64,000 bases of DNA. Origin: Floccularia luteovirens. Taxonomy: Eukaryota > Basidiomycota > Agaricomycetes > Agaricales > Squamanitaceae. Both the position numbers and the translations under genes were made by a program. This document shows positions 46,402 through 58,539 of the stretch, piece by piece. The DNA lies in the NCBI GenBank assembly GCA_009739215.1, contig VSJF01000003.1, forward strand, positions 2,294,001 through 2,358,000, given 5' to 3'. Position 1 is the stretch's first letter. Every line of letters begins with the position of its first letter. The notes under the pieces are model-generated. The model made no database searches and had not been told where the DNA came from. It saw nothing but the letters and a program-made list of their open reading frames with translations.

Positions 46402-47338
46402 ATGCGTCTTTCATCCAGCTTTGTTTTCCTAGCTATGCTTGCTTATGGCGGTAGTAGCGTATTTGCCCTTCCTTTGGTTAGAACTTAATTTCCTATCAGG
46501 TAAACAGTTACTGATTTATGTACAGGAGTATGAATCTGGGGATCTCGTTTCTCGTGGGTACGAGCAGGACATTGGTGCTCGCGACTATGAAGACTTGGAC
46601 TTGTATTCCCGTGACGTGTTTGAAGATTTTGACGCTCGCGACTATGACGACCTGAGTATTCGTGACTTGGACTTTGAGGAACGCGATTTCGACGAATTAG
46701 AAGCTAGAGACAACTATTCTAACTTGCATGCCCGCGCAAAGGGAGGTAGGAGACCGGCACCGGGGCCAAAACCACCATCAACTCAGAAGCCCGCAGTACC
46801 TACTCAGAAGCCAACAGCACCCACCCAGAAGCCAACAGCACATACTCAGAAACCAACCACACACACCCAGAAATCAACAGCACATACCCAGAAGCCAACA
46901 TCACCACCCCAAAAGCCAACGCAATCCCCCCAAAAGCCAATCTCCACGCCTACAGATCATAGACCACCTAAACATCCTACTGGTACTTCAAAGCAACCAA
47001 CCAGAACTCCCACTGCCAATCCTTCAAAGCCAACTAAAACGGTCGCGGATCCATCGAAGCCATCGACAAATCCGGGTAATAACTATATCGGTATACCTAC
47101 AGATCCAAACAACACACCTGAAAATCCTCCAGCGCAAAATAATGTGAGGATGTTACCAGTATATAAGTTTGGCAGTAATACTTATATCTTTTTATGACAG
47201 GGATGGCAGCCAGGAACTCAAGAGGGTCAACCCGGTCAATGGAACCAACCATATTGGCCCCGCCCACCTAACCAATGGGGTCCATATCGCCCCCAGCCAC
47301 CATTTAGACATCACCATCACAGACCAGCCTGGTATTGA
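46402..47338 (+). CDS. Small secreted RD-repeat / QKP-repeat protein, copy B
   Basis: The function is unknown. Three exons keep frame: 46402-46476, 46526-47143 and 47201-47338 (276 residues). The signal peptide (MRLSSSFVFLAMLAYGG) is nearly identical to copy A. Residues 26-100 form an acidic block with Arg-Asp at close intervals (ARDYED, SRDVFED, ARDYDD, IRDLDF, ERDFDE, ARDNY). Then GGRRP opens a basic stretch of six-residue repeats of the type PTQKPT, encoded by an imperfect 18-bp tandem repeat (about 46,785-46,945), followed by PSKPT units. The C terminus is aromatic and His-rich (QWNQPYWPRPP, then RHHHHRPAWY). The intron that separates the acidic and KP-rich blocks in copy A is absent here. 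The opposed charges of the two halves suggest self-association, but that is only inference. Confidence 0.8.
46785..46945 (+). repeat. 18-bp coding minisatellite (QKP repeats)
   Basis: About eight imperfect copies of an 18-bp unit around CCCAGAAGCCAACAGCA encode the PTQKPT-type hexapeptides of RD-repeat protein B. Copy A has KP-rich sequence at the same place but no such regular unit, so the array expanded after duplication. Copy number could vary between strains. Confidence 0.7.
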
Positions 47339-48229
47339 TAGCGTAGATTGCACCATTTAGGAGCCAAAATTCAGACCATGTTGATAATACAAAGTGTAGA
47401 GTAGCCAAATTTTAGTATAAAAATGTTGAGGAGTGAACATGCGTATCGACAATTTAGAAAAATCGTTAATCCAACAACTACGATTTATCTAAACGAAGCT
47501 CATCATCTCAATAATCACGAATACAATCAAGGAACCAGGTCACACAACTCTAAGTTCGATTATAGCAATGGATTATCTGATGTTTTCTACAATGTTTGTT
47601 TGAGAGATACGAGCTTTTCAAGCCTCGTATGATCTTAATAGTCTCAGGCAGCCAGACTAGCTGGATGGAATTGTTGTCTCAAAACACGGTTTGGCCAACA
47701 AAGAACAGGTTCACATTCGAAAGCAAGGAAGGATGTACAACTGCCAGAATACACCAAATTCCAACTTATGTTTAATCAGAATACACAAGTTGCGCATCAC
47801 TATCTACTTGAAGAAAAAAAGGAAGAATCCAGGTTTGAATGCTGTCTGAAGATGAACAACCTATTAATTCTTCCGGGTTGGGAATACAGGGTGAAGAGAA
47901 CCTACTCGGTAGCCGTAGTTCAGGAAATGTACTATCAACATCCGGGGAACCCTTGAGGACCGCGATAGCCCGTATATTCAAACTCTGTGCTTCTGAATAA
48001 GTATCATGAACATCAAGTGTCGAGTGGAAGATAACCCACAGTAATGAAAATATTATCACAGTAAACCGCAAACCATCTCACGCCGTGAATGTGAAAACAT
48101 GCTGAGGGTTTTATCAGAGATAGAACAAGAGAGAAAACAAACTATGCCAAAGTATGCAATGCTCATCTTGCAGTCTGTAACTAAATTCATTATTGTACAG
48201 ATCACAACACACCGGAAGTAGATGAACGA
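47339..48229. other. Intergenic region
   Basis: This is the 3' flank of RD-repeat gene B. Open frames at 47,768-48,071 lie on both strands and overlap, without resemblance to known families. Nothing is assigned. Confidence 0.5.
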
Positions 48230-50080
48230 CGTACCATTGCGTAACCATACGAGCTATGAGCTCGGCTCATTGTCCATTATCTAGAGTGTGTATAAAATTA
48301 GTAATGAGTCATCGAGGACCCCTTCAGGAAGTGGTAACAGTATCTGTGATAAAATCACACTTGAAATTGAAATGTGGCCCCATCGCTATATGGGAACAGG
48401 AGCACCATCAGCTACAAGGTTGGTATTTCAGTATCGAAAGCTGGGACGATGAATTTGAAAACACACCGGCAATCAAAGCAAGGACGCAAGCCAACCAACG
48501 TCAACGCTGCCAAAGTGTGGCCTGTGCAGCCACCACACAACGCCAACGCTCCATTCAGGTGACGCATGTTAACACTGCACAGATCCAACACTTATCAGGT
48601 GTCGTTTGGATGGCTTCTTGCCACATGCTCGAGAGTAGGTGATTAAGTGTTCCTGTCGTGGCGGACCAGTCTAAACAAACAACACAAGTGAATATATAGA
48701 CACAAAGAACTGTGTGGAAACTCACCGACAACCAGAACATGGATGCGAGCCGACCAGCGTCATCCAGATAGTGTCCCCGATGCAGCTACCACACAACGCC
48801 AGAGCTGCACTCGTCGGCAGGTAACGCATGTTAACACCACGTAAGGCCAACACTCATCAGGGTGTCGCTATATGCCGACTTCATACCACATGTCCAGTTA
48901 TTGCTGTATATGTATATGTCCGCTCACGACCATGGCCATATGAGGAAGCGACTATTAGCTGGAAAGTAGAGTTGAATCAACAAAGAAATGATAATTTAAG
49001 CGGATAAGCACGAACCGGCAATCAGAGCAAGGATGCTGGCCGGACCAATGTCAACGCTACCAAAGTGTGACCCGTGCAGCCACCACACAACGTCAACATT
49101 ACATTCAGGTGGCGCATGTTAACACTGCACGATGCCAGAACTTATCAGGTGTCATATGTGTCGGCTACATGCCACATGCTTCCGGGTTGTACTGATTGTG
49201 CGTTCCTCAGCCAGTCTGTAGTAAGTATCGTCTGTAAGAACTTGTGCACGTATATGATGGCGGGTACTTACCAAGAACCAAAGCAAGGATGCGAGCTGAC
49301 CGACAGTCATCCAGACAGTGTCCCCGACTGCAGCCACCACACAACGCCAGAGCTGCATCGTCGGCAGGTAACACGTGTTAAGACCACATAAGGCCAACAC
49401 TAATCAGGTGTCGCTATATGCCAGCTTCATACCACATGCGATGAATTCAAGACTATATGGTAGCCACTAGTGAGCGGCGAGTTTGCAAGAGATGGTAATG
49501 GCGAGGGACCTGGGCGATGTGTTGATTTTGTTTTACCATAGGAAAGGTATCAGTGAACAACGAGGAACAATGGAAGTGAAGTACCAACTGTGGCCCAGTC
49601 CAATCTGCCTAAATATAAGCCAGCACGGCATGAGCGAGATATTTTGTATGCTGGTTATGACGAGTGCCACCTGGCGGAAAGTAGCACAAAAGCGGGGATG
49701 TTGTGGAATGAAAGAAAGAAGGAAAGGGCGGTACGGCCCCTACTTATACGTGGCTGGAATGGAGGCTGACCCCGCCAACCGGTTTCATTTGGATCGGTCC
49801 TGGGGATGACGCATCGAGTTTTTTAAAGCTAGCAGGAGCTGTTCAGAGGAATACATATCCATTAATCATTGCCAGTAGTATTGCTCGCTTTGGCGAGTGG
49901 CATATTCAAATGCCATAGATGACAACGCCTGCGAGTTGTACCACATTTCTCTTTGACTAGACACAAAAGTAGCACAATGAGAAGTTAGCTCGACACTCTT
50001 AAAGAGTCCAATGTCTTTTCTGTTGCGTGTTTTGAGAACTTTTCGTTTCTTCGCCGTCTGGGAAATTCGCACTTACCTAC
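48230..50080 (-). repeat. Right arm of the long inverted repeat, with duplicated A/B units
   Basis: The reverse complement of this region follows the left arm (35,530-36,890) from end to end. Read in that orientation it contains two A units (about 49,440-49,270 and 48,930-48,730) alternating with two B units (about 49,190-49,010 and 48,650-48,470), against one of each in the left arm, so a segment of roughly 500 bases was duplicated. Each unit has GTTAACATGCG or a variant and a TTGTGTGGTGGCTGCA-like block. A minus-strand frame at 49,866-50,072 is not conserved in the left arm. No protein-coding function is supported. Confidence 0.7.
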
Positions 50081-50484
50081 AAAAAAGCCTGATGAATGGT
50101 CAAGTTGTTATGCGTCATAATTACTAGTCGAATAGTTTCATTATCCTATGATCCATAACTTCTCAGAGCCGTAAATTTGATTCAGAAGTACTATAGGTGA
50201 GGCCGCTTACCTAGTCTTCGTGCTTACTATAGATTGGAATCTGGTCACAAAACTAGATCAGTGCTGACCTATTTTTACCGACTTGTAAATCTGACGAGAG
50301 TTAGAAAAAGTGATGATAGAGTTTCTATGGAATCAGCTAGGGACTCTTTACCAAGCTCGATAATACTATGGCTTCATAGCTTCACCGAACGACGACTGGA
50401 AACCCGAATTGTCTAAATTTGCTCCCGGGCGAGATATGTTCAGCTTCGGATACAATATTACAACAGACTAGAATAGAATAGACT
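50081..50484. other. Intergenic region
   Basis: This is the space between the inverted repeat and the 3' end of the first P450 gene. No gene is seen. Confidence 0.5.
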
Positions 50485-52722
50485 TCAGGGGTGGTAGTAT
50501 GGTCGTATCAATAAAGGCATCTGGCTGCTCTCAGGCTTGGATTTCACAATCGGACGCTCTACAATAACAGTTTTCTTGCCAATCTCTCTAGGCGGAACAG
50601 CGAGCTCAAACTCAAAGGCTCTTACTAAAGTGAAGAGAAGTGCCTTCATCCTAAGGTAAAGAAATCAGCATCATGATCTTATGTCCTTGTTTTGTTGGCT
50701 TACTCGACAATAGAAAACCTATATCCAATACATGCTCGATTACCGCCAAGGAATGTTAAGAGATTTCCCCACACGCCAGGGATAGTGTAAACAGCGCCGG
50801 GCACAGAGAACCATCGTTCAGGCCTTTGAACGGCTGTTTAGATATGAATGTTAAATATACCATTCCACTCACTTGAATTCATGCGAATCTTTCCCCCAGA
50901 TATGTTTAGCTCTATTCAATGCCAGGATCGGGATATAAATCTTCTGTCCTTTCTTCACCCTATAAAGCATGAGGTGTTAATTTGTATAGCCGGTTTGATA
51001 AGAAAATCGGTCAACTTTATGCCATGTTCTATCTTTCCATTCGTACACACGATAGGTGTATTTAACGGTAGTATGTCACCTTTCATGGCTTCACGAATAG
51101 TCCAAGTCACAGGCGCATGTATGCGTAAAGTCTCCCGTACTACAGCGTCGAGGTATGGAAGACTATTTAGTTCGTCCATGGTCGGATTGTCCGTTGAGAC
51201 TGCCAGGAGTTCTTCTCGGAGTTGAACTTGAACGTCTGGACTTTGAGTGAGCGCGAAAAGTGCCCAAGTTGTAGCAATGCTATTCACGTATGGTCCGTGA
51301 GCATCTCACCAGCATCTGGAGAATTGAATATACCTCGTAGTCTCATGACCAGCAGCTAAGAATGTTGGTACCTCTGCACTTCCCCATCAGGGAAGTCCCA
51401 GAAGTTCCATGGCATGAACACTCACGGGCTAATACATCCTTATCCGACATCCGTTGACTCTCTGGTAAGTCTTTAGTTAGATTTGCTATTATAAGCAGTG
51501 ATAATAAATCACGGCTCTATATCCATTAGCAGCCAAGAAGTCCGCCTTACTTTTGCGTAAGAGCTCATTGCTGACGTGATCCATGGTCTTCCTTGCTGAC
51601 CTAGTTTCAGCATCTCGCTCATCTGGCTGGAAAGCACTTTGAGCGGATTGAAAACACTGAAAGAGTGACTTATAAACGCACAATGGATCATAGAATGGGA
51701 AACATTCCACATAAGAAAGTTATAATGCCAAATTTTGTATTAGCATTGAATATTGTTGGAAACGCCTCATTCAATTCGTTCTTTTGAGTACTGTTCAATG
51801 CGTCAAATTTATAATTGAAACCTAGATAAACGAATGATCAGGTATGTTGTTCAAAGTAGTATGAATATAATCTACCTGCTAATCCAATGACATCGAGTGT
51901 TGTTTTGCTTGACCAGGAAAGTACAACTGTGTGGTAAACCCCATCTTTTGCTATTTCAGAACCCCAGATATCTCTGAGCTATTACATAGTACATCAGCGA
52001 GGGTCATCCATCCAAAAGCCGTTAATAACACACCTGTATGGATTTTTCGATGAAAATCTCAGTCAGGTCGCAAATTTGCGCAGCTCCAAAAGCATGGTTC
52101 TGTATTGCTGTTAGACCAGATTTTATCTAAGTATTTTAGGGAGAATACTGACCATGATTTTGCGCTGAAGTGATTATGAAGGGTAAATTACTAATAAGCA
52201 TTTCCGAATAGAATCATATTTACCTGGTACTTATGCTTGTCTTCCTCGACAACAAGGAGACCATGTCCAAGGATACGTTCAAGACTGTATCTAATAGTTG
52301 ACGGCTTTTGATAAATATTGCTGTTCACGAGAACGTAACTGGTGGCTTTTGTATCCATGGTAAACAAACGATTCATCTAGGACAATAACACTGTCAAAGG
52401 CACATGTCAGGACGACAGTATTGTTTACCCCAAAGAGCTCTTTATACTTGATCGTCGTTCCGTACTCAGCCACCCATTTTTCATGGATAACAGAATTTTC
52501 CTGTAAGGGAAGTCAGCAATCAGCACTGTTATTGAGAGAGATCGTGCTCACAGCTCGGTATATATCCCTTAGATTCCCATAAATAAAATTATTGCTCTGG
52601 GGACCAGGAAAATAGCGTATAGGGGACGATATGACCTCGTTGTACACAAATTGAACCAATCTGTATGCGCCATAGGCTAGAACCGTCAAAGGGAGTGGAA
52701 TTATACAATGGAAAAGTGACAT
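50485..52722 (-). pseudogene. Cytochrome P450 pseudogene (copy 1)
   Basis: The family features are all present: an N-terminal membrane anchor, YFPGPQS, the I-helix AAGHETT, the K-helix ETLRIHAP, PERWFS, and the heme loop [13 protein letters not shown] with its cysteine. Two lesions relative to copy 2 break it. An in-frame TGA lies at 51,688-51,690 where copy 2 has CGA (Arg). Near 51,515-51,530 about 28 bases are replaced by about 6 (net loss of 22), shifting the frame after LAANG. The remaining splice sites and frames are still in order, so inactivation looks recent. A second upstream Met at 52,749 is in frame; 52,722 matches the start of copy 2 better. A read-through product is not expected. 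Confidence 0.75.
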
Positions 52723-52749
52723 TGTATGCACCTTCCGTAGTGAATGCAC

Positions 52750-55253
52750 AACCAGCAGCTAGGTAAAGATATATGTAACGCGGAGTTGCTTTATATTTTT
52801 GGATCCACTTCTGAAACCTGTTTGGTCCATTTGCTAAAGGGACACGTATCTCATACGTGTTGAAATAGCTGTCGGGTCCTTAAAAAGCAATCACCTGATT
52901 GCAACCATTGGCATAGAATCTGGTGGAACTCCAAAGTCAGTTGGCCATCATGTCGTAAATGATATCCATATTATGGGTTATCGTGTGGGTGGCAGCTAAT
53001 TAAGTTTGTCGATACAAGATGGAAGGTCATTAAGACCTGATTCAGGCGAATCTTCATCTTGACGGTGAGCAGTCGATGAAGGTCCAAAACTTCGACTTAA
53101 GGCCATTTGGACTCGTCCACTCTTAATGAGTATCACGGTTAGAGGTTCTGTGATTTGTTACCGTACAGAACGGGAAAGGAGTAAGATGTGAAAATGATTG
53201 CTCGTGGGTTTTGGAACCCCGGTCAGAGCTTGTGCGCCTACTGGTGCACGGAGCCTGCTATATTACCGCTGAGAAAGTGATGATTATGGTATTAGAGTCA
53301 AGATACCTTAGATGAGATTATGTTGGCAACTCGCCTGATGCAGTGTCTGTTATTGAGGACCTTCCTAAGTGAATCCTGGGTGACGAAGTCTTCCAACGTT
53401 TGAGGTACGCGAGTACCTTTCATTTGAGGGTCCTCATTCGCTACTCATGAAAATATATTCCATTCCACGACGTCCGGAAATGCATTTCTGGTGAGACACT
53501 TACGGTTATCATCTCAGCAGAAAATGAGGAAAATGCAGAAGGTCCGAGCATGACAATATTGATTAACTTGAAATATCATAATGCTTTTTGACAGAATGAT
53601 CATTAATCACCCCGGTACCATCTGGAAATGAGTCAGATGTAAAAAGTATGAGACATGTATTTCAGAAAATACTTCTGCATTGCCTCGTTTCGTGATATAA
53701 GGAGAAGCCCTTCCTTTCACTAGTTGGGGCCGCAAGTTGCCCTGACAGCATAGCCCGCATTCATCATGTAGGCACCTCCACAATGGAACGTATATATGAT
53801 CGTATAGACTACAAAGCAAGTTTTCCGAACGGTTGTTGTTCTTCAAGTCATCGTGGGAAAGGAAATTTACGTCAACAACTGAATTTGTATTTTTTTTTTG
53901 TTATCAACAATTCAACGAACATTCTTTGCCAGAAACCGTCATTGCGAGTTAAACTCAATAATATTAACACACCAGAAAAAAGAATCAACTGACCCGACAA
54001 CTTTGCAAAATGCGCCTACTCGAACCATGAACATAGTCAAGGACCCAATACACTGCTTAGTGCAGACTTCTTATATCTGGGTCCTGTTACGTTCATGGAA
54101 GATCAAAGAGTTCGACCTCTTCGCCGCTCGTCGTCGTTTTGAGGGCTGGGTGGAATCACGAAGAAACGAGCTTTCTAAGCCTCTTCAGAGTTGAGCGCAG
54201 TGTTTTGCTGTTCTTTCAGTGACCAGGTTACTACGCTCGTAGTTTTGGGGCAGACAGTTTTTAGTTTCTAGTTTGTCATGCACAGTGTTTTACCAGCCAC
54301 TGAGACACCAAAATTTTGTAGGCCCTCGAAATAATTTTGTATAGCATTGTTTCAAAATTGGGCAGACAGAGATGATAGATATGAATGTAAAGAATGTTTC
54401 TGCACACGCTAATACGATGGTTTTTGTGTTGACGCTGAGGAATCTTAACATCAGTGTGATTTTTTCTTATCAGTTCAATTACGAGCCAAAGAGACAGTCA
54501 CATCACAAGGGCAGATTTCCATATTAGGATGTATTTAATCTAATCACATACCATCATCACTGTGCAAAGGCATGGTGTGACACTCGCTTAGATCGCTTAG
54601 GTGGTCCCCATGTACCCTCCATCTCTTCGACGGTACCTCGCTGTTGTTGGGCTAATGTACACGGATATATATTGTCCAGTTAATGTTTCGAAAGCTTATG
54701 TTGCTGGTGCACCCAAAAAAAGGCGAAATATTGGTGATTTTTGGTTGCAAATTCCAAATTATGTCAATTTTTGGGTATAAAATAGTTTCTCAAACTTCAG
54801 GTATCTCGAATTAGAGGTTTATACATGAGTCAAGGGTAGCCACCATAGTTGCCATGATATTTAAAAAAAGTCCGAAGGTGTATGTTTGATGACTGACATA
54901 GGAAAGTCAATTGTATCACTGACTAGTGATATCTCAGTGGCCAGTAAAACACTGTACATGCTATGAGTATATTATGATTATATGGTTTGGTTGATGAACA
55001 GTGCTATGCATCAACGTACACTTGAAATCAATGGCAGTGAAAATCGGATTACTGATGACACATTTTTGAGTGTGGTAGGATAACGCCTCCATTGCAAAAA
55101 ATACTTAAATACTCATTTAAATGTTCTTAATCCTAGCAAGATGAACAGCAATAGTTTCTCGATGGCTAGCAAAGTTAAACAAAAAAAGTTAATAGTATAT
55201 AGCACATAATTCATTTTTAAAACCCAATAACTAGTGACACAATGTACATTCGA
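52750..55253. other. Large intergenic region without recognised genes
   Basis: This 2.5 kb is AT-rich, and only short frames occur (for example 53,898-54,194 on the plus strand, containing FDLFAARRRFEGWVESRR, a plausible short helix but of no known family). I see no P450 fragment, transposase or RNA gene. Confidence 0.45.
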
Positions 55254-57520
55254 TCAGGAGCGATGGAATGGTCTTATCAACAAAGGCATATGATTATTTC
55301 CAGGTTCGGATTTCACGATCGGACGCTGCACAATAGCAGTTTTCTTTCCAATGTCTTCAGGCGGAACAGCAAGTTCAAATTCAAAGGCCCTGACAAGAGT
55401 GAATAGAAGGGCTTTCATTCTGTGATGAGGTGAAGACATCAACAAAATGACATTGGATTCCTGCTTTTGATGACTTACTCAACGACAGAGAACCTGTATC
55501 CAATACATGCACGAGGACCTCCAAGGAATGTCAAGAGATTCCCCCACACACCAGGGACAGAGGAAGCCGCCTCAGGCACAGAGAACCAACGCTCGGGTCT
55601 AGAATCGATGTTTAGTCATTGAATGTGGTATATAATTAAAATAAACCGACTTGAATTCGAAGGAATCCTCTCCCCAAATTCTTTTGGCTCTGTTCAAAGC
55701 TAGAATTGGTACAAAGATCGTCTGGCCTTTCTTCACTCTGTTAAATGTGGGCATAAGCATCTGTAAATGGCACACATGTGTTATGTTACCTCAGGTAATG
55801 TTCCGTCTTCCCGTTCGTACATACAACGGGGGTACTCAGCGGTAATATGTCGTCTTTCACTGCTACTCGAATCGTCGAAGCTACAGGTGCATGAACACGC
55901 AGAGTCTCGCGTACGACAGCATCAAGATATGGAAGACCATTCAATTCATCCATGGTCGGATTGTCCGTCGACACTTTCAAGAGTTCTTCTCGGAGTTTAA
56001 CTTGAACATCTGGACTTTGCGTGAGTGCGTACAGTGCCCAAGTTGTAGCAGTACTGTTCACGTATCAATCATCAACATGTCATAAATATTTAGTGAATTT
56101 AACATACCTTGTAGTCTCATGACCAGCAACTAAGAATGTTGGCACCTCTACACCACCACATCAGGGAAAGCCAGAAGTTGGACGACTGATGTACTCACGG
56201 GCTAGAACATCCTCATCGTTCATCCGTTGGCTCTCTGGCAGGTCTTTAGCTAAGTTGGCTCTGATAAGCAGTGACAACAAATCACGGCCCCGCAAAGAAC
56301 TTTTCTCGACTTCCATTCCGTTGGCATCAAATATTGCGGCCTTGCTGTTGCGCAAAAGCTCATTTCCGATGCGATCCATTGTGTTCCTTGCTGATTTTGC
56401 TTCTGCATCCCGCTCAAGTGGCTTAATCAAGCAAAATCAGTTTGACAACCAGGAAAAAGTCACTAGTGTGCTCACAATGAATCGCAAGATTGGGAACATT
56501 GCACGAATGAAAGGCAAAATGCTAAACTTTGTACCAGCACTGAAAATTTTTGAAAATGCCTCATTCAATTCGTTCTTTTTGGTTCCGTCCAGGGCATCAA
56601 ATTTATAATTGAAACCTATATTAGTGATAAGTCAGAATGCTGGGAAAGTGTAATAATTGAAACGTACCTGCCATTCCGATGACGTCGAGTGTCATTTTAC
56701 TTAACCATGAAAGCACATCTATGCGGCGGACCTCCCCTTCTTTTGCTATTTCAGACGCCCATATATTTCTCAGCTGTGACGTAATACATCAGCTACGGCC
56801 ACCCATTCAAAACGCGTCATCAACCAACCAGTATCGATTTTTCAACAAAGATTTCAGTCAAGTCGCGAATTTGTGCAGCTCCGAAAGCAGGATTCTGTAT
56901 TACTGTTGGACCACATTCTATCCAAACATTTAGAAGATACCTACCATGATTTTGCGCTGACATAGCAATCATGGTAAATTACTGATAAACCCTATGAATA
57001 TAATCAGATTTACCTGTTGTTTATGCTTGTCGTCTTCAACAATAAGGAGACCATGCCCAAGAATCCGTCCGAGATTGTATCGGACTGCTGACGGCTTCTG
57101 ATAAATATTGTTGTTCATTAAAACATGGTTGATAGCTTTGGTATCCATGGTGAATAGGCGGTTCATCTAGATGACAAGATATTAAAACGTTAAGGTCGAA
57201 GCATTTCTTGTGAGAAAACTGCTTACCCCAGCGAGTCCTTTATACTTGATTGTGTTTCCATACTCTGCAACCCATTTTTCATGAAGCACCGAATTTTCCT
57301 GCAAATACGTTTAGTAATCAAGAACAAATCCAAGGAACCTTGAACGAACGGCTTGGTAGATATCCTTTAGATTCCCATAAATGATACTGGAACTCTTGGG
57401 ACCAGGGAGATATCGCAGAGGAGATGTTATGAATTCGCTATACAGAAATCGAAAAAGTTTTAATGCTCCATAGGCTAGGAGTGTCAAACAGATAGAAGCT
57501 AGAAGCTGGGAAAGAGCCAT
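55254..57520 (-). CDS. Cytochrome P450 monooxygenase (copy 2, intact)
   Basis: This is a heme-thiolate monooxygenase, anchored in the ER by its N-terminal helix ([20 protein letters not shown]), followed by the hinge RYLPGPKSS. About twelve short introns are needed; all those I traced keep frame. Visible motifs are the I-helix VAGHETTSTATTW (oxygen activation), the K-helix ETLRVHAP (ExxR), PERWFSVPE, and the heme-binding [13 protein letters not shown] with the axial cysteine. The C terminus ends LLIRPFHRS. The first intron uses an unusual donor, GTTCGT, where copy 1 has GTGAGC. No secondary-metabolite core enzyme lies nearby, so the substrate is unknown and I do not assign a CYP family. It is the only copy of the three without a visible lesion. 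Confidence 0.82.
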
Positions 57521-58260
57521 TGCGAGTTGCGACTTTCGTTGTGAATGTTATAACAAAGCAAGATAATAGGCCGTACAATAGTTATAGGGGATTGCTGTAC
57601 AGCCGAGGGCTATATTGCTGCGTACGGCCGGATGGCCACGTATGGAAGGGAAAGAGACGCGTCGTGGTGGCCGTCGGCTGGAACAGATGTCTTTGTATGT
57701 GAAACTGATAAGATCAATTGGATAAGCAAGAGGTCAGACATCTTGTGATAACAGCCAGGATCTTGGAGGGATTTGCTGACACAAAACGGGAGGTAATGAA
57801 CCCGAGTTTCCGGTGCCTGGGAAACGTGTTTGCTGTATTAAAGATATATATATACATACAAGCTGTAAAATTTGAATATTAACAGCACGTCCCATCATAT
57901 TTCCGATGGGTCTTAATATTCTCAGCAGCCGGCTAATAGCAGGTGGGTCTCATGAGGAACATCAATATTTTGTAAAGCGATTCGAAGACAACCATCAGAC
58001 AGTGACATTTATTGAACAGTTATGACAAGCAAATTTGATCACAGGTTGGCGGGGAATTTCCTGATGCTTGCTTAGCTATGCCCCCTTACGTCTAGTTCGA
58101 TGCATAGTCACGCCATGAAACATATACTTGAAGTTCCTGGACTTTCGAAGGTGAAGTTTGAATGGATCATATAAACGTTGAACGTTGAATTTTTGAATGT
58201 CTATCTTATTCAACCATGGCAACTGCCTGTCGATTCTGATCCTCTGTCATACTTCTACAG
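57521..58260. promoter_or_regulatory. Upstream region of P450 copy 2, duplicated at copy 3
   Basis: The first 310 bases (57,521-57,830) match 62,126-62,470 upstream of copy 3, for example AACAAAGCAAGATAATAGGCC, GATTTGCTGACACAAAA and GAACCCGAGTTTCCG. The P450 duplication therefore carried its promoter along. The rest, to 58,260, holds nothing I recognise. Confidence 0.6.
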
Positions 58261-58539
58261 CCTGATGGAATCATGAAGTACAACAAATCTCAACCAATGC
58301 CGCATATAACACTCTTGCCATGTAGTGTGCGTTTAAACTTCGTTGGTTATTGGTCGACTGGTCATCAGTCAGCGTTTCTCCTGTTCAACAGAAGGTTCTA
58401 TGGGTGTATCTGTCAGTCCCACATCTATTTCCCTATTCTTTGGAAATTTCATTTTGATGATGTGCGGTTCTGTCGGTATATCAAGTGATGATTGAGCTAA
58501 CTTTATCCCTAAGAATTTCGGGTTTTGCGTCGGCACAAG

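Noticed and set aside
49152..49400. Minus-strand 82-codon hydrophobic frame in the right inverted-repeat arm
   Set aside because: The equivalent A unit in the left arm and the second A unit do not keep this frame, so coding is not supported.
53898..54194. Plus-strand 98-codon frame in the P450 intergenic region
   Set aside because: There is no recognised family, no adjoining exons and no second copy; its length is within chance expectation for this composition.
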